From contig JAFPXK010000030.1 of assembly GCA_017412585.1 (NCBI GenBank), positions 1 to 45,450 on the forward strand: a stretch of 45,450 nucleotides of DNA, in the 5' to 3' direction. Source of the stretch: Oscillospiraceae bacterium. Lineage in GTDB: Bacteria; Bacillota; Clostridia; Oscillospirales; Oscillospiraceae. The translations under genes and the position numbers were made by a program. Positions 7,570 to 15,091 of this stretch are shown here, piece by piece. Numbering within the stretch: the stretch's first letter is position 1; each line of letters begins with the position of its first letter. The notes under the pieces were generated by a model that was given only the letters and a program-made list of their open reading frames with translations, had not been told where the DNA came from and searched no databases.

Positions 7570-8025
7570 TTACTTAATTGAGACTGTCCACGCTTCTCCG
7601 TCGACCAGGTACTGGAATTCCGTCAGCGCGGGGTCGTTCATCACCCGCAGCAATGCCGCAAAATCATCCACCGTGTTTATCTCCGGCAGGCGGCTGCTTT
7701 CCACCCATTCCATCTGCCCTTCATCCGAAGAAACCACCGTTCCGCTGTACTCCGTGGTCTTAAAGAGAAAGACAACGTATCGCCCTTCCTTGATGGGAAA
7801 CTGCTTTACGCCCACCAGTCTCGGGTTTTTGATATCCAGCCCGGTTTCTTCCTTCATTTCACGCACCACCGCGTCAACGAAGGATTCTCCCGGCTCCACG
7901 TGACCGCCGGGAAGCGTATATCCCTGCCAGTCCTTTTTCACCCTGTTCTGAAGCAGCATTCTGTCTCCGTCCGTGATGAGGCATAATACCGTCAGCTCCA
8001 CGTTTTCCGTTCTGCTCATTCCCAT
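7570..8025 (-). CDS. Nudix hydrolase (MutT/8-oxo-dGTPase type)
   Basis: Hydrolyses nucleoside diphosphates linked to another group; the nearest styled relatives are 8-oxo-dGTP diphosphatases. The Nudix box begins at GGHVEPGE (Gly41-Glu47) and ends REMKEETGL (Arg55-Leu63), with all metal-binding Glu residues kept. It has 151 residues, the usual size. The start ATG shares its A with the TGA stop of pncB (TGATG), so translation is coupled. That neighbour raises the possibility that it acts on a pyridine or related nucleotide, but this is context only. A second ATG six bases downstream is also possible. Confidence 0.88.
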   Translation of the reverse strand: MGMSRTENVELTVLCLITDGDRMLLQNRVKKDWQGYTLPGGHVEPGESFVDAVVREMKEETGLDIKNPRLVGVKQFPIKEGRYVVFLFKTTEYSGTVVSSDEGQMEWVESSRLPEINTVDDFAALLRVMNDPALTEFQYLVDGEAWTVSIK

Positions 8026-9476
8026 CAGTGCTGTGACTTATGCAGCAAATCGTTGCGGATGTCCCACAGCTTCTGGCTCAGGTCCACGTAGTAGGAGTGG
8101 GGATTGTCGAAGCGCTTCACCTCGTCCCACAACGTATCCACCTGCTGCTGGCAGTAGGCCTTGATCTCCGGCAGGGTGGGGCTTTGGTACACCAGCTTGC
8201 CTCCAAGGAAGATGGGCTCCAGGAGCTGGCGGGCGTGGAAATCGTAGACGGTTTTCTTCTTCCAGGTGGCGTTGGGGTCGAAAATCTCCAGATCCTTGCT
8301 GTCGTCCACTTCCTCGTCATACACCGTCATATAGTCGGCGATGGCCTTGCCGGTATCGTTGCCGTAGAAGCGGTAGACCTTCTTGAAGTGGGGGACGGTG
8401 ATCTTCTCCACGTTCTCGCTGACCTTGATCTTGGGCACCACGTTGCCCTGGTCGTCCTCCACCGCCACCAGCTTATATACGCCGCCGAACACAGGCTCGG
8501 ACCGGGCGGTGATCATCCGCTCGCCCACGCCGAACATGTCGATCTGGGCGCCCTGGAGCAGCAGGTCCTGAATGAGGTACTCGTCCAGGGAGTTGGAGGC
8601 GGAGATCTGGCAGCTCTCCCACCCGGCCGCGTCCAGCATCTCCCGGGCCTTGCGGCTCAGATAGGCGATGTCGCCGCTGTCCAGACGGATGCCGCACTTG
8701 GTGATGCCCCGGGGCCGCAGCACCTCGTTGAACACACGGATGGCGTTGGGCACGCCGGATTTCAGCGTATTATAGGTGTCCACCAGCAGGGTGGCATTGG
8801 TGGGGTAGGTCTCGCAGTAGGCCTTGAAGGCCTCGTATTCGCTGTCGAACATCTGCACCCAGGCGTGGGCCATGGTGCCGCCGGCGGGCACGCCGTAAAT
8901 CTCGTCGGAGATGGTGCAGGCGGTGCCGGCGCAGCCGCCGATGTAAGCGGCGCGGGCACCGATGATGGCGGCGTCGGCCCCCTGGGCCCGGCGGGAGCCG
9001 AACTCCAGCACCGTGCGGCCACGGGCGGCCCGGCAGATGCGGTTGGCCTTGGTGGCGATCAGGCTCTGGTGGTTCACCGTCAGCAGGGTGAAGGTCTCAA
9101 TGAGCTGGGCCTCAATGGCCGGAGCCCGCACCACCACCAGCGGTTCCCGGGGAAACACCGGGGTGCCCTCGGGGATGGCGTAAATATCGCCGGTGAAATG
9201 GAAATCCTTCAGATAGGCCAAAAATTCCTCGCTGAAATAGTTCCGGGAGCGGAGATAGGCAATGTCCCGCTCGTCAAAATGCAGGTTCTGGATATAGTCA
9301 ATGAGCTGCTCCAGGCCGGCGGCAATGGCGAAGCCGCCGCCATCCGGCACCCGGCGGAAAAACACGTCGAAATAGCAGATGCGATCCTTGTAACCCGTCT
9401 GGAAATAACCGTTGCCCATGGTCAGCTCGTAGAAGTCGCAGAGCATGGTCATATTCAGCTTATCTTCCGTTCTCAT
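8025..9476 (-). CDS. pncB: Nicotinate phosphoribosyltransferase
   Basis: Makes nicotinate mononucleotide from nicotinate and PRPP with ATP, the first step of NAD salvage. The N terminus has the family pattern MLCDFYELTMGNGY (about residues 10-23) and FFRRVPDGGGFAIAAGL (about 39-55); later come EFGSRRAQG, the phosphate-binding RLDSGDIAYLS and the GVGERMITA stretch. At 483 residues it is full length. The NAD enzyme NadD is encoded further right in the window, in a separate operon. The Nudix gene follows with a one-base overlap. Confidence 0.95.
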   Translation of the reverse strand: MRTEDKLNMTMLCDFYELTMGNGYFQTGYKDRICYFDVFFRRVPDGGGFAIAAGLEQLIDYIQNLHFDERDIAYLRSRNYFSEEFLAYLKDFHFTGDIYAIPEGTPVFPREPLVVVRAPAIEAQLIETFTLLTVNHQSLIATKANRICRAARGRTVLEFGSRRAQGADAAIIGARAAYIGGCAGTACTISDEIYGVPAGGTMAHAWVQMFDSEYEAFKAYCETYPTNATLLVDTYNTLKSGVPNAIRVFNEVLRPRGITKCGIRLDSGDIAYLSRKAREMLDAAGWESCQISASNSLDEYLIQDLLLQGAQIDMFGVGERMITARSEPVFGGVYKLVAVEDDQGNVVPKIKVSENVEKITVPHFKKVYRFYGNDTGKAIADYMTVYDEEVDDSKDLEIFDPNATWKKKTVYDFHARQLLEPIFLGGKLVYQSPTLPEIKAYCQQQVDTLWDEVKRFDNPHSYYVDLSQKLWDIRNDLLHKSQH

Positions 9477-9532
9477 AGCGTTATCCTCAAAAGGCCGCCA
9501 GTTTTGCCCCGCAGGGCACAGCCTTCCCGCCC

Positions 9533-9560
9533 ATTATACCACAATTTGCCGCTTTCGCAA
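9533..9560 (-). promoter_or_regulatory. pncB promoter
   Basis: On the minus strand TTGCGA (9555-9560), 16 bases, then TATAAT (9533-9538) preceded by TGG, an extended -10 box. A small hairpin TGCCC/GGGCA (9505-9518) lies in the leader. Confidence 0.7.
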
Positions 9561-9565
9561 CATAG

Positions 9566-9593
9566 AAAAAGCGCGGCCCGAAAGCCGCGCTTT
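9566..9593 (-). terminator. Terminator after the zinc ribbon protein gene
   Basis: AAAGCGCGGC (9568-9577) pairs with GCCGCGCTTT (9584-9593) over a 6-base loop, followed on the minus strand by more T residues. It ends the efp-zinc ribbon transcription unit, directly before the pncB promoter. Confidence 0.88.
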
Positions 9594-9613
9594 AATGCCT
9601 TGATGCAGGCGGA

Positions 9614-10036
9614 TTACTCCTCGTCCTTATTGGTGGCGTTGGCCAGGTCGCTGAGGTCGAACTCCAGGCGCTCGCCGCAGTTGGGGCACACCACCTCGCC
9701 GTCGGCCAGCACGTCCTCGTCGAACACCACTTCCTCCTCGCAGCAGGGGCAGGTGGTGACGAACAGCTCGTCGTCATCGTCGTCCTCGTCATCATCCTCG
9801 TCGTCATCATCCAGAGCGAAGTACAGCGTCTCCTCCACGTCGCTCAGGTCCTCGCTGACGGCGTCCAGGCCGTCCTCCAGGTCGATGATCTCGCTCTCCA
9901 CGTCGGCGAACTCCTCCGCCATAGCGTCCAGCACGTCGATGATACCGGCAATCAGCTTGCCTTCCTTGGTCTCCTCGTCCAGCTTCAGGCCCTCGGCCAG
10001 ACCCTTCAGATACGCTACCTTCTCGGAAATTTCCAT
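9614..10036 (-). CDS. CD1247-type acidic zinc ribbon protein
   Basis: A 140-residue protein with three parts: an N-terminal helical domain (about 1-72) like the N-terminal domain of clostridial CD1247-type proteins, an almost pure Asp/Glu run (residues 76-90), and a C-terminal zinc ribbon with CPCC (96-99) and CPNC (117-120). The role is unknown; the zinc ribbon and acidic stretch suggest a binding partner in transcription or translation, which is inference. It follows efp by 62 bases with its own good ribosome site (AAGGAG) and no promoter between, so it is cotranscribed with efp. Confidence 0.85.
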   Translation of the reverse strand: MEISEKVAYLKGLAEGLKLDEETKEGKLIAGIIDVLDAMAEEFADVESEIIDLEDGLDAVSEDLSDVEETLYFALDDDDEDDDEDDDDDELFVTTCPCCEEEVVFDEDVLADGEVVCPNCGERLEFDLSDLANATNKDEE

Positions 10037-10098
10037 TGTGTTGCTCCTTTCCGGCGGCGCACACCGCCCAGTCCTATTGGTGGTTCGGTCTTTAGGAT

Positions 10099-10665
10099 TT
10101 ACTTGGCGCGGCCCAGATATTCACCGGTACGGGTGTCAATGGTGATCTTGTCGCCGATGTTGATGAACAGGGGCACCTTCACCTCGGCGCCGGTTTCCAC
10201 GGTGGCGGGCTTGAGGGTGTTGGTGGCGGTGTTGCCGGCCAGGCCCGGCTCGGTCTCGGTGACCTCCAGGTCCATGAAGTTGGGGCACTCCAGGCCGAAC
10301 ACGTTGCCCTTATAGCTCAGCACCTTGCACACGGTGTTCTCGGTGATGAACTTGAAGGCGTCGCCCAGCAGGTCCTTGCCCAGGGGCACCATGTCGAAGG
10401 TCTCCTGGTCCATGAAGTAGTACAGGTCGCCGTCATTGTAGCTGTAAGACATATCCTTGCGGTCAATGAAGGCCTCCTCAAACTTGGCAGTGGGGTTGAA
10501 GGAAGTCTCGGTGACGCCGCCGGTGACGATGTTCTTCATCTTGGTGCGCACGAAAGCGGCGCCCTTGCCGGGCTTCACGTGCTGGAACTCCACCACCTGC
10601 ATGATCTTGCCCTCATACTCGAAGGTCTTGCCGTTTCTGAAATCGCCGGCAGTAATAGTTGCCAT
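10099..10665 (-). CDS. efp: Translation elongation factor P
   Basis: Binds stalled ribosomes between the P and E sites and promotes peptide bonds at polyproline stretches. The 188 residues give the three beta-barrel domains of the family. The tip loop of domain I reads [10 protein letters not shown], with Lys34 at the position that is modified in several species. The C terminus has the family signature [20 protein letters not shown]. The ATG at 10665 follows GGGAGG. It has its own promoter; an M24 aminopeptidase, a common efp neighbour in Firmicutes, lies upstream. Confidence 0.97.
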   Translation of the reverse strand: MATITAGDFRNGKTFEYEGKIMQVVEFQHVKPGKGAAFVRTKMKNIVTGGVTETSFNPTAKFEEAFIDRKDMSYSYNDGDLYYFMDQETFDMVPLGKDLLGDAFKFITENTVCKVLSYKGNVFGLECPNFMDLEVTETEPGLAGNTATNTLKPATVETGAEVKVPLFINIGDKITIDTRTGEYLGRAK

Positions 10666-10743
10666 AATTATGTCCTCCCATATTGATGAGGGAACATGAC
10701 GATTCCCTCGAAATGAATAGTGCAGCCAAAATTAGCCTCATAT

Positions 10744-10772
10744 ATTGTACATGAACACCTGCCGTTTGGCAA
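10744..10772 (-). promoter_or_regulatory. efp promoter
   Basis: TTGCCA (10767-10772), 17 bases, TACAAT (10744-10749) on the minus strand, about 80 bases upstream of the efp start. Confidence 0.75.
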
Positions 10773-10803
10773 GGGTTTTACATGAAATTCTGCAAAAAAG
10801 TGC

Positions 10804-11865
10804 TTACAGCACCAGCAGCGCCTTGGGGGCCTCGGTGATGAGATGGCTGCCGTCGGCCTTGATGACCATCACGTCCTCAATGCGGACGCCGAACTTGCCG
10901 GGGATGTAGATGCCGGGCTCGGCGGAGGTGACGGCGCCGTCGGGCATGGGGTTGTGGTTGGAGGGGGCGTTGTTGGGGGCTTCGTGGATGTCGATGCCCA
11001 GGCTGTGGCCGAAGCTGTGGCCGAAATACTGGCCGTAGCCCGCGTCCTCGATCACCTTGCGGGCCGCGCCGTCGATGTCCGCGCCGGAGACACCCGCCTT
11101 GGCGGCGGCGATGCCGGCCAGTTGGGCCTCCAAAACGGTGTTGTACACCTTCCGCATCTCCTCGGTGGGCTCGCCCACGCAGACGGTGCGGGTCATATCG
11201 CTGCAATAGCCCTCGTAAATGCAGCCGAAGTCCATGGTGACGAACTCCCCCGGCTGCACCTGCCGGTCCGTGGGCACGGCGTGGGGCATGGAGCCGTTGG
11301 GGCCGGAGGCCACGATGGGGTCGAAGGAATTCTTGTGGGCGCCGTACTCCATCATCAGATACGTCAGCCGGGCGGCGATGTGCTTCTCCGTCATACCGGG
11401 CTGGATCTCCCGGCAGATCTGGTCGAGAGCCTTCTCCGCAATGCGCTGGGCGGCGGTGAGGCGGCGGATCTCCTCGGCGTCCTTCACGGCGCGCAGATCC
11501 TTCATCAGGTCGCTGGCGCCTACCATATCCGCCTTCAGCTTGGCGGACAGGTCGTTGTACGCCGCCACGGTGAGGTTGGCGTCCTCATAGCCCACCGTCC
11601 TGATGCCCTGGGCGGTAAGCACGTCGTTGATGCACACGGTAAAGGGCCGCTGGGCGCTGATCTGCTCAATGACGGCAGCGTCGCCGATGGCCTTGCCCGC
11701 CGCCTCGGTGTAGCGGGAGTCGGTGAAATACCAGCTTCCCTGGCGGGTGATGAGGGCCATGCCCTCCCCCATGAAGCCGGTGGCATAGAAGCAGTTGGAA
11801 TCGGAGGTCAGCAAAATGGCAGGCAGATTGCCCAGGGCCTGGCTGATACGTGCAATGTGATTCAT
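10804..11865 (-). CDS. M24 family Xaa-Pro aminopeptidase
   Basis: Cleaves the N-terminal residue before proline. The 353 residues comprise an N-terminal creatinase-like domain (about 1-125) and a pita-bread catalytic domain. Metal ligands are visible in order: Asp in TMDFGCIYEGY, Asp in SDMTRT, His in HSFGHSLGIDIHE, Glu in SAEPGIYIP and Glu in GVRIEDV. It lies three bases after yqeG and upstream of efp. Pairing a prolyl peptidase with the polyproline factor EF-P is common in Firmicutes. No signal peptide; cytoplasmic. Confidence 0.95.
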   Translation of the reverse strand: MNHIARISQALGNLPAILLTSDSNCFYATGFMGEGMALITRQGSWYFTDSRYTEAAGKAIGDAAVIEQISAQRPFTVCINDVLTAQGIRTVGYEDANLTVAAYNDLSAKLKADMVGASDLMKDLRAVKDAEEIRRLTAAQRIAEKALDQICREIQPGMTEKHIAARLTYLMMEYGAHKNSFDPIVASGPNGSMPHAVPTDRQVQPGEFVTMDFGCIYEGYCSDMTRTVCVGEPTEEMRKVYNTVLEAQLAGIAAAKAGVSGADIDGAARKVIEDAGYGQYFGHSFGHSLGIDIHEAPNNAPSNHNPMPDGAVTSAEPGIYIPGKFGVRIEDVMVIKADGSHLITEAPKALLVL

Positions 11866-11868
11866 AGC

Positions 11869-12366
11869 TTATTTCTCCTTTCGCAGGGCCTTGAAGGGCC
11901 GCTGTAATAGATGTAAAAAGTGGTTCCATGGGCCTACGGGGCCCCCCAGGGGCTCCACCATCAGGGCCCATAGCCCGGCGCGGTTAGCCGCCAGCATATC
12001 GGTGAGCAGCTTGTCGCCCAGGGCGGCGGTGTGGGCGGCGTCGATGCCGGCCCGGGCCATGGCCCGGCGGTAGCCGCCGGTGCCCGGCTTGCCGGCGTGG
12101 CCCTCGTACAGGATGCCCAGAGGCTGGCAGAAGGCCGCCACCCGGGCGGGATTGCGGTTGTTGCTGACCACCATGACGGTGATGCCCACGTCCGCCAGGT
12201 CGGCGATCCAGTTGCACACGTCGCTGTCCGGCACCTTCACCCGCTTGGGGGCCAACGTGTAGTCCAGGTCGCACAGCACCAGCTGGATGCCCCGGCGGTG
12301 CAGCAGTTCCGGCGTCACCTCCTGATAGGAGGCAAACACCCGGTCGGGCCGCAGGGAAAAGGCCAT
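11869..12366 (-). CDS. yqeG: YqeG family HAD IIIA-type phosphatase
   Basis: A 165-residue haloacid dehalogenase-type phosphatase. Motif I is LCDLDYTLAP with the Asp-x-Asp pair, motif II the VVSNN stretch, and motif III/IV the GKPGTGGYRRA and LGDKLLTD stretches. The family is widespread in Firmicutes and close to mitochondrial PTPMT/Gep4-like phosphatidylglycerophosphatases; the exact substrate here is not shown. It is the first gene of a unit with the aminopeptidase three bases downstream. A promoter with an unusual set of dyads lies upstream. Confidence 0.92.
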   Translation of the reverse strand: MAFSLRPDRVFASYQEVTPELLHRRGIQLVLCDLDYTLAPKRVKVPDSDVCNWIADLADVGITVMVVSNNRNPARVAAFCQPLGILYEGHAGKPGTGGYRRAMARAGIDAAHTAALGDKLLTDMLAANRAGLWALMVEPLGGPVGPWNHFLHLLQRPFKALRKEK

Positions 12367-12404
12367 ACGCCTCCCTCCTTTCGGTGCAATCAGGATGATT
12401 TCCG

Positions 12405-12454
12405 CTGATAGTATCAGACTGTAGACACTTTGTCGACAGTTTGATAGTATATCA
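12405..12454. promoter_or_regulatory. Operator-like dyad cluster in the yqeG promoter
   Basis: Three dyads lie close together: CTGATAGTATCAG (12405-12417), ACTGTAGACA/TGTCGACAGT (12418-12440, 9 of 10 paired, 3-base spacer) and TGATAGTATATCA (12442-12454). The central one covers the expected transcription start, the third overlaps the -10 box. TGATAGTAT is also a direct repeat 36 bases apart. This suits a repressor site, but the regulator is unknown. Confidence 0.5.
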
Positions 12455-12473
12455 TTTTTCCCGGGAAATACAA
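12446..12473 (-). promoter_or_regulatory. yqeG promoter
   Basis: TTGTAT (12468-12473), 16 bases, TATACT (12446-12451) on the minus strand, 80 bases upstream of yqeG. Confidence 0.6.
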
Positions 12474-12506
12474 GAAAAAATCACCTGCCCGAAACCGGGC
12501 AGGTGA
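12474..12506 (-). terminator. Terminator after rpsU
   Basis: TCACCTGCCCG (12481-12491) pairs with CGGGCAGGTGA (12496-12506) over a 4-base loop; on the minus strand a run of T follows. The stop codon of rpsU is nine bases away. Confidence 0.9.
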
Positions 12507-12514
12507 CGTGCGCA

Positions 12515-12700
12515 TTAATAGTAACGCTTGTTGCGGTTCTTGCGAGCGGCCTCGGACTTCTTGCGGCGCTTGACGCTGGGGCTCTCATAGCACTCACGGC
12601 GGCGCACCTCAGCCACGATACCGGCCTTGGCGCAGCTCCTCTTAAAGCGCTTCAGGGCGCTATCCAGGCTCTCGCCTTCCTTCACATGGACTTCGGACAT
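12515..12700 (-). CDS. rpsU: 30S ribosomal protein S21
   Basis: Small basic ribosomal protein that sits near the anti-Shine-Dalgarno end of 16S rRNA and helps initiation. The 61 residues begin [18 protein letters not shown] and end with the family's basic stretch [18 protein letters not shown]. It has a strong ribosome site (GGAGGGAGGG), its own consensus promoter and its own terminator, so it is a single-gene unit. Confidence 0.97.
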   Translation of the reverse strand: MSEVHVKEGESLDSALKRFKRSCAKAGIVAEVRRRECYESPSVKRRKKSEAARKNRNKRYY

Positions 12701-12782
12701 CTATTTTCCCTCCCTCCGATATACCCGGGCTTTATCCGCAGGTACTCTTGAAGAAGTCATAGCACATGACTTAACAGAGGAT

Positions 12783-12811
12783 ATTATACGCAACGCTCCC
12801 CCGGCTGTCAA
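12783..12811 (-). promoter_or_regulatory. Consensus promoter of rpsU
   Basis: TTGACA (12806-12811), 17 bases, TATAAT (12783-12788) on the minus strand. The leader of about 80 bases to the start codon is long enough for control, but I see no known element in it. Confidence 0.88.
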
Positions 12812-12886
12812 GCTATTTTTTTGCATTTTTGTGGTTATTCTGCCCCTTTCTCCCATCGGTCAGGCGCTGCCCGCCGGATGCAAGAG

Positions 12887-14287
12887 TTATGTAAACTTGC
12901 ACATGGTCATATCAATATTGTAGTCCTCCGGGTTGTCAATATCCGTTCCGTTCTCCCCGAACACGCATTTATTGATCCACATGCTGTTGTCTCTGGACAT
13001 GTGTACCACCCGCACTGCCGTCTCATTGCGGCGCAGCTCGCACACCCCCAGCACCTGCATTCCCTCGAACAGGGAGTCGATCTCCACGCCCACAGTGTTG
13101 TCCGTAAAGAGGCAGAAATCCGCGCCGATGGTGGTAAAGCGCTTGACGGAAACGGCGGTGTCCCAGCCGGAGAAGCGGCAGCCCATCAGTATCACCGGGC
13201 GCAGCGCCGCAAGGCCCACGCCGCCCTGTCCTTCAAACGTCACGTCCCGCAGCACGATTTGGGGCGCCGTGTCCTCCACCGTGGCCCCGGCGGCAAACAC
13301 CGTGTCCTCCCCCCTGCCTATCACAGTGAGGTCACCCCTGAAGCGGACGGCTTCGGTATAGGTGGCGGCAGGAAGATGGAGAGTGACGGCGTAACGCCCC
13401 GTCTGAGACAGGGGCTCCACGGCGTCGATCACCCGCTGGAGCGCGGCGGCGTCATCCATGGGCGCGATGGTGCCGTCCACAGTGATCTCCTTCGTCAGTG
13501 ACACGTCCATCACCTGGTCCAGGTAAATCACGTCGCCGTTTTTCATCTCCACCGTCCAGCGCAGCACCGCCCGGCCCGCCGGGCCAATGGCGTTTGCCAA
13601 ATAGCTTTGCAGAAGATCATCGGAATAATGATACCAGTTATTTAAGCTGCTCGGCTCCAGCCACACGGCGGCGTTGCCGGACACGTCCTCCAGGCGGTAA
13701 GAGGCCACCAGGGCGTCTAACTCCCGGGGGCAGGGCAGCTCCCCCGGCCGCTTGGCACACAGCACCATCGTGGTGCCGCACTGGCCGCCCTCAGCCGCCC
13801 AGCCTTCCCACCGCCCCTTCGGAGCAGGGGCGTCATTGTATATCTGCGGCATACCCGCAAACAGCAAATAAACCTGTCCATTCTCGGCGGTGTATTCTAT
13901 ATAATAGGGATATTCCGCCCCCTCCGCCACGTCGCCGGGCAGGGGCGTCACAGGTTCGGATTCAGAGACGGCAAGGCTCTCCAGCAGCGCGTCCAACGGG
14001 TCCGTATTCTCCACCGCCTCCTGCTGTGCCTCAAGCGCCGCCAATGCGGCGGCCTCCGCCTCCCGCCGCTCCTTCGCCCGGATGGCACGGACGCCCAGCA
14101 CAATGGCGACGGCGCTGCCCACAAGGGACGCCGTTACCACCGCCGTCGTGATTACCCGCCGCAGGCGGAAGCGGTTGATGCGCCGAGGCGGTGAGACGGT
14201 ATGCCGCTCCACCTGGGAGGCGGCGCAGTAGGGACACAGGGAGGCCCCATCCGGCAGGTCGGCCCCGCACTGAACACACTTCTTCAT
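12887..14287 (-). CDS. Membrane zinc-ribbon/beta-helix protein of the kinase module
   Basis: A 466-residue protein of unknown function. An N-terminal zinc ribbon (Cys4, Cys7, Cys18, Cys21) is followed by a basic stretch, one membrane helix (about 45-67), an Ala/Glu-rich stalk (about 70-100), a middle domain of unclear fold, and a right-handed beta-helix-like region (about 280-466) of short repeated strands, as in pectate lyase-fold proteins. The topology puts the ribbon in the cytoplasm and the beta-helix outside. Its start overlaps the kinase stop by four bases (ATGA), so the two are translationally coupled. The ribbon or basic region may be a kinase substrate or docking part; this is inference. 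Confidence 0.85.
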   Translation of the reverse strand: MKKCVQCGADLPDGASLCPYCAASQVERHTVSPPRRINRFRLRRVITTAVVTASLVGSAVAIVLGVRAIRAKERREAEAAALAALEAQQEAVENTDPLDALLESLAVSESEPVTPLPGDVAEGAEYPYYIEYTAENGQVYLLFAGMPQIYNDAPAPKGRWEGWAAEGGQCGTTMVLCAKRPGELPCPRELDALVASYRLEDVSGNAAVWLEPSSLNNWYHYSDDLLQSYLANAIGPAGRAVLRWTVEMKNGDVIYLDQVMDVSLTKEITVDGTIAPMDDAAALQRVIDAVEPLSQTGRYAVTLHLPAATYTEAVRFRGDLTVIGRGEDTVFAAGATVEDTAPQIVLRDVTFEGQGGVGLAALRPVILMGCRFSGWDTAVSVKRFTTIGADFCLFTDNTVGVEIDSLFEGMQVLGVCELRRNETAVRVVHMSRDNSMWINKCVFGENGTDIDNPEDYNIDMTMCKFT

Positions 14288-14988
14288 ACGTCCAGCGCCT
14301 CCTTCAGCGTCAGCGCGTCGGGAAAGCGCCCCTCCGGGTCCACCGTGGTACAGCGGCGGACGATGCGCCCCAGGTCGCCCCTTGCCAGTTGGCGGGAGGG
14401 ATGCTGCCCTGTGACCATCACGTTCAGCAGCACGCCCAGGGAGTAGATATCCGCCCGGCCGTCGGTCTGCTTCAGGCCAAACTGCTCCGGGGCGGCGTAG
14501 CCGGTGGTGCCCATGATCTGGGTGTCGGCGCTGGCCTGGGGCTTCACCATGCGGGAGGCGTCAAAGTCGATGAGCACCGCCTCATCCCCCCGCAGTATCA
14601 CGTTGCTGTCCTTCACGTCCCGGTGAACCGCCCCCAGGGAGTGGAGCACCCACAGGGCGTCGCACAGGTTGCCGGCGGCCAGGCGGGCCTCCTTCTCCGT
14701 CAACACGCCGCCCTCCAGCAGAAACGACAGCGTGTCGCCCTGGATATACTCCTCCAGCACCGCCACGGAGCCGTCCTTCTCCGCCACCTCCTCGATGCGT
14801 GGCAGGTAGCGGCACTCCACCGCCAGCAGCTTGCGGTATACGTCGCCGCTGCCGGTATAGTGCCGAAACACGTACCGCTTTCCCGTGGCCCGGTGGCGCA
14901 AAAGCGTCACGGTGCCCCTCCCGCTGCGTTTCAGCGTTTTTTCCACCATAAACTGCTCCTCCACGGCGTGGAGCAAGAAATCATACAC
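14284..14988 (-). CDS. Small Ser/Thr protein kinase, atypical
   Basis: A 234-residue stand-alone protein kinase domain with no membrane anchor or sensor. The catalytic loop HRDVKDSN (122-129) and APEQ (166-169) are intact. Three sites deviate: the Gly-rich loop is SGRGTV, the ATP-binding Lys of strand beta3 appears replaced by Arg42, and the metal-binding DFG reads DFD (141-143). It may be weakly active or specialised. The start is GTG at 14988, seven bases after AAGGAGG; longer readings upstream run through the divergent promoter. It is coupled to the beta-helix protein and divergent from an HTH gene. Confidence 0.88.
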   Translation of the reverse strand: MYDFLLHAVEEQFMVEKTLKRSGRGTVTLLRHRATGKRYVFRHYTGSGDVYRKLLAVECRYLPRIEEVAEKDGSVAVLEEYIQGDTLSFLLEGGVLTEKEARLAAGNLCDALWVLHSLGAVHRDVKDSNVILRGDEAVLIDFDASRMVKPQASADTQIMGTTGYAAPEQFGLKQTDGRADIYSLGVLLNVMVTGQHPSRQLARGDLGRIVRRCTTVDPEGRFPDALTLKEALDV

Positions 14989-15002
14989 CAAAAAAACCTC
15001 CT

Positions 15003-15050
15003 TGATACTATGCTCCCGGCATATTGATTTTTTGGCGAATTCAAGTATCA
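15003..15050. promoter_or_regulatory. Inverted repeat in the kinase/HTH divergent region
   Basis: TGATACT (15003-15009) and AGTATCA (15044-15050) form a 7-base inverted repeat, 34 bases apart, between the kinase start and the HTH gene promoter. They could be half-sites for the HTH protein made next door. The spacing is wide and the match short. Confidence 0.3.
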
Positions 15051-15053
15051 TTA

Positions 15054-15062
15054 TGATATAAT
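15054..15062 (+). promoter_or_regulatory. Extended -10 promoter of the HTH gene
   Basis: TGATATAAT contains TATAAT (15057-15062) with the upstream TG of an extended -10 box. No good -35 lies 17 bases upstream; TTGGCG (15032-15037) is 19 away. The HTH start is 30 bases downstream. Confidence 0.6.
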
Positions 15063-15091
15063 ATTTGAGATTATTTGTAAAGGAGTGCCGA

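Noticed and set aside
8040..10145. A 701-codon plus-strand open frame across pncB and the zinc ribbon gene
   Set aside because: Antisense of two clear genes; composition is low-complexity (a long Ser run opposite the acidic tract) and there is no ribosome site.
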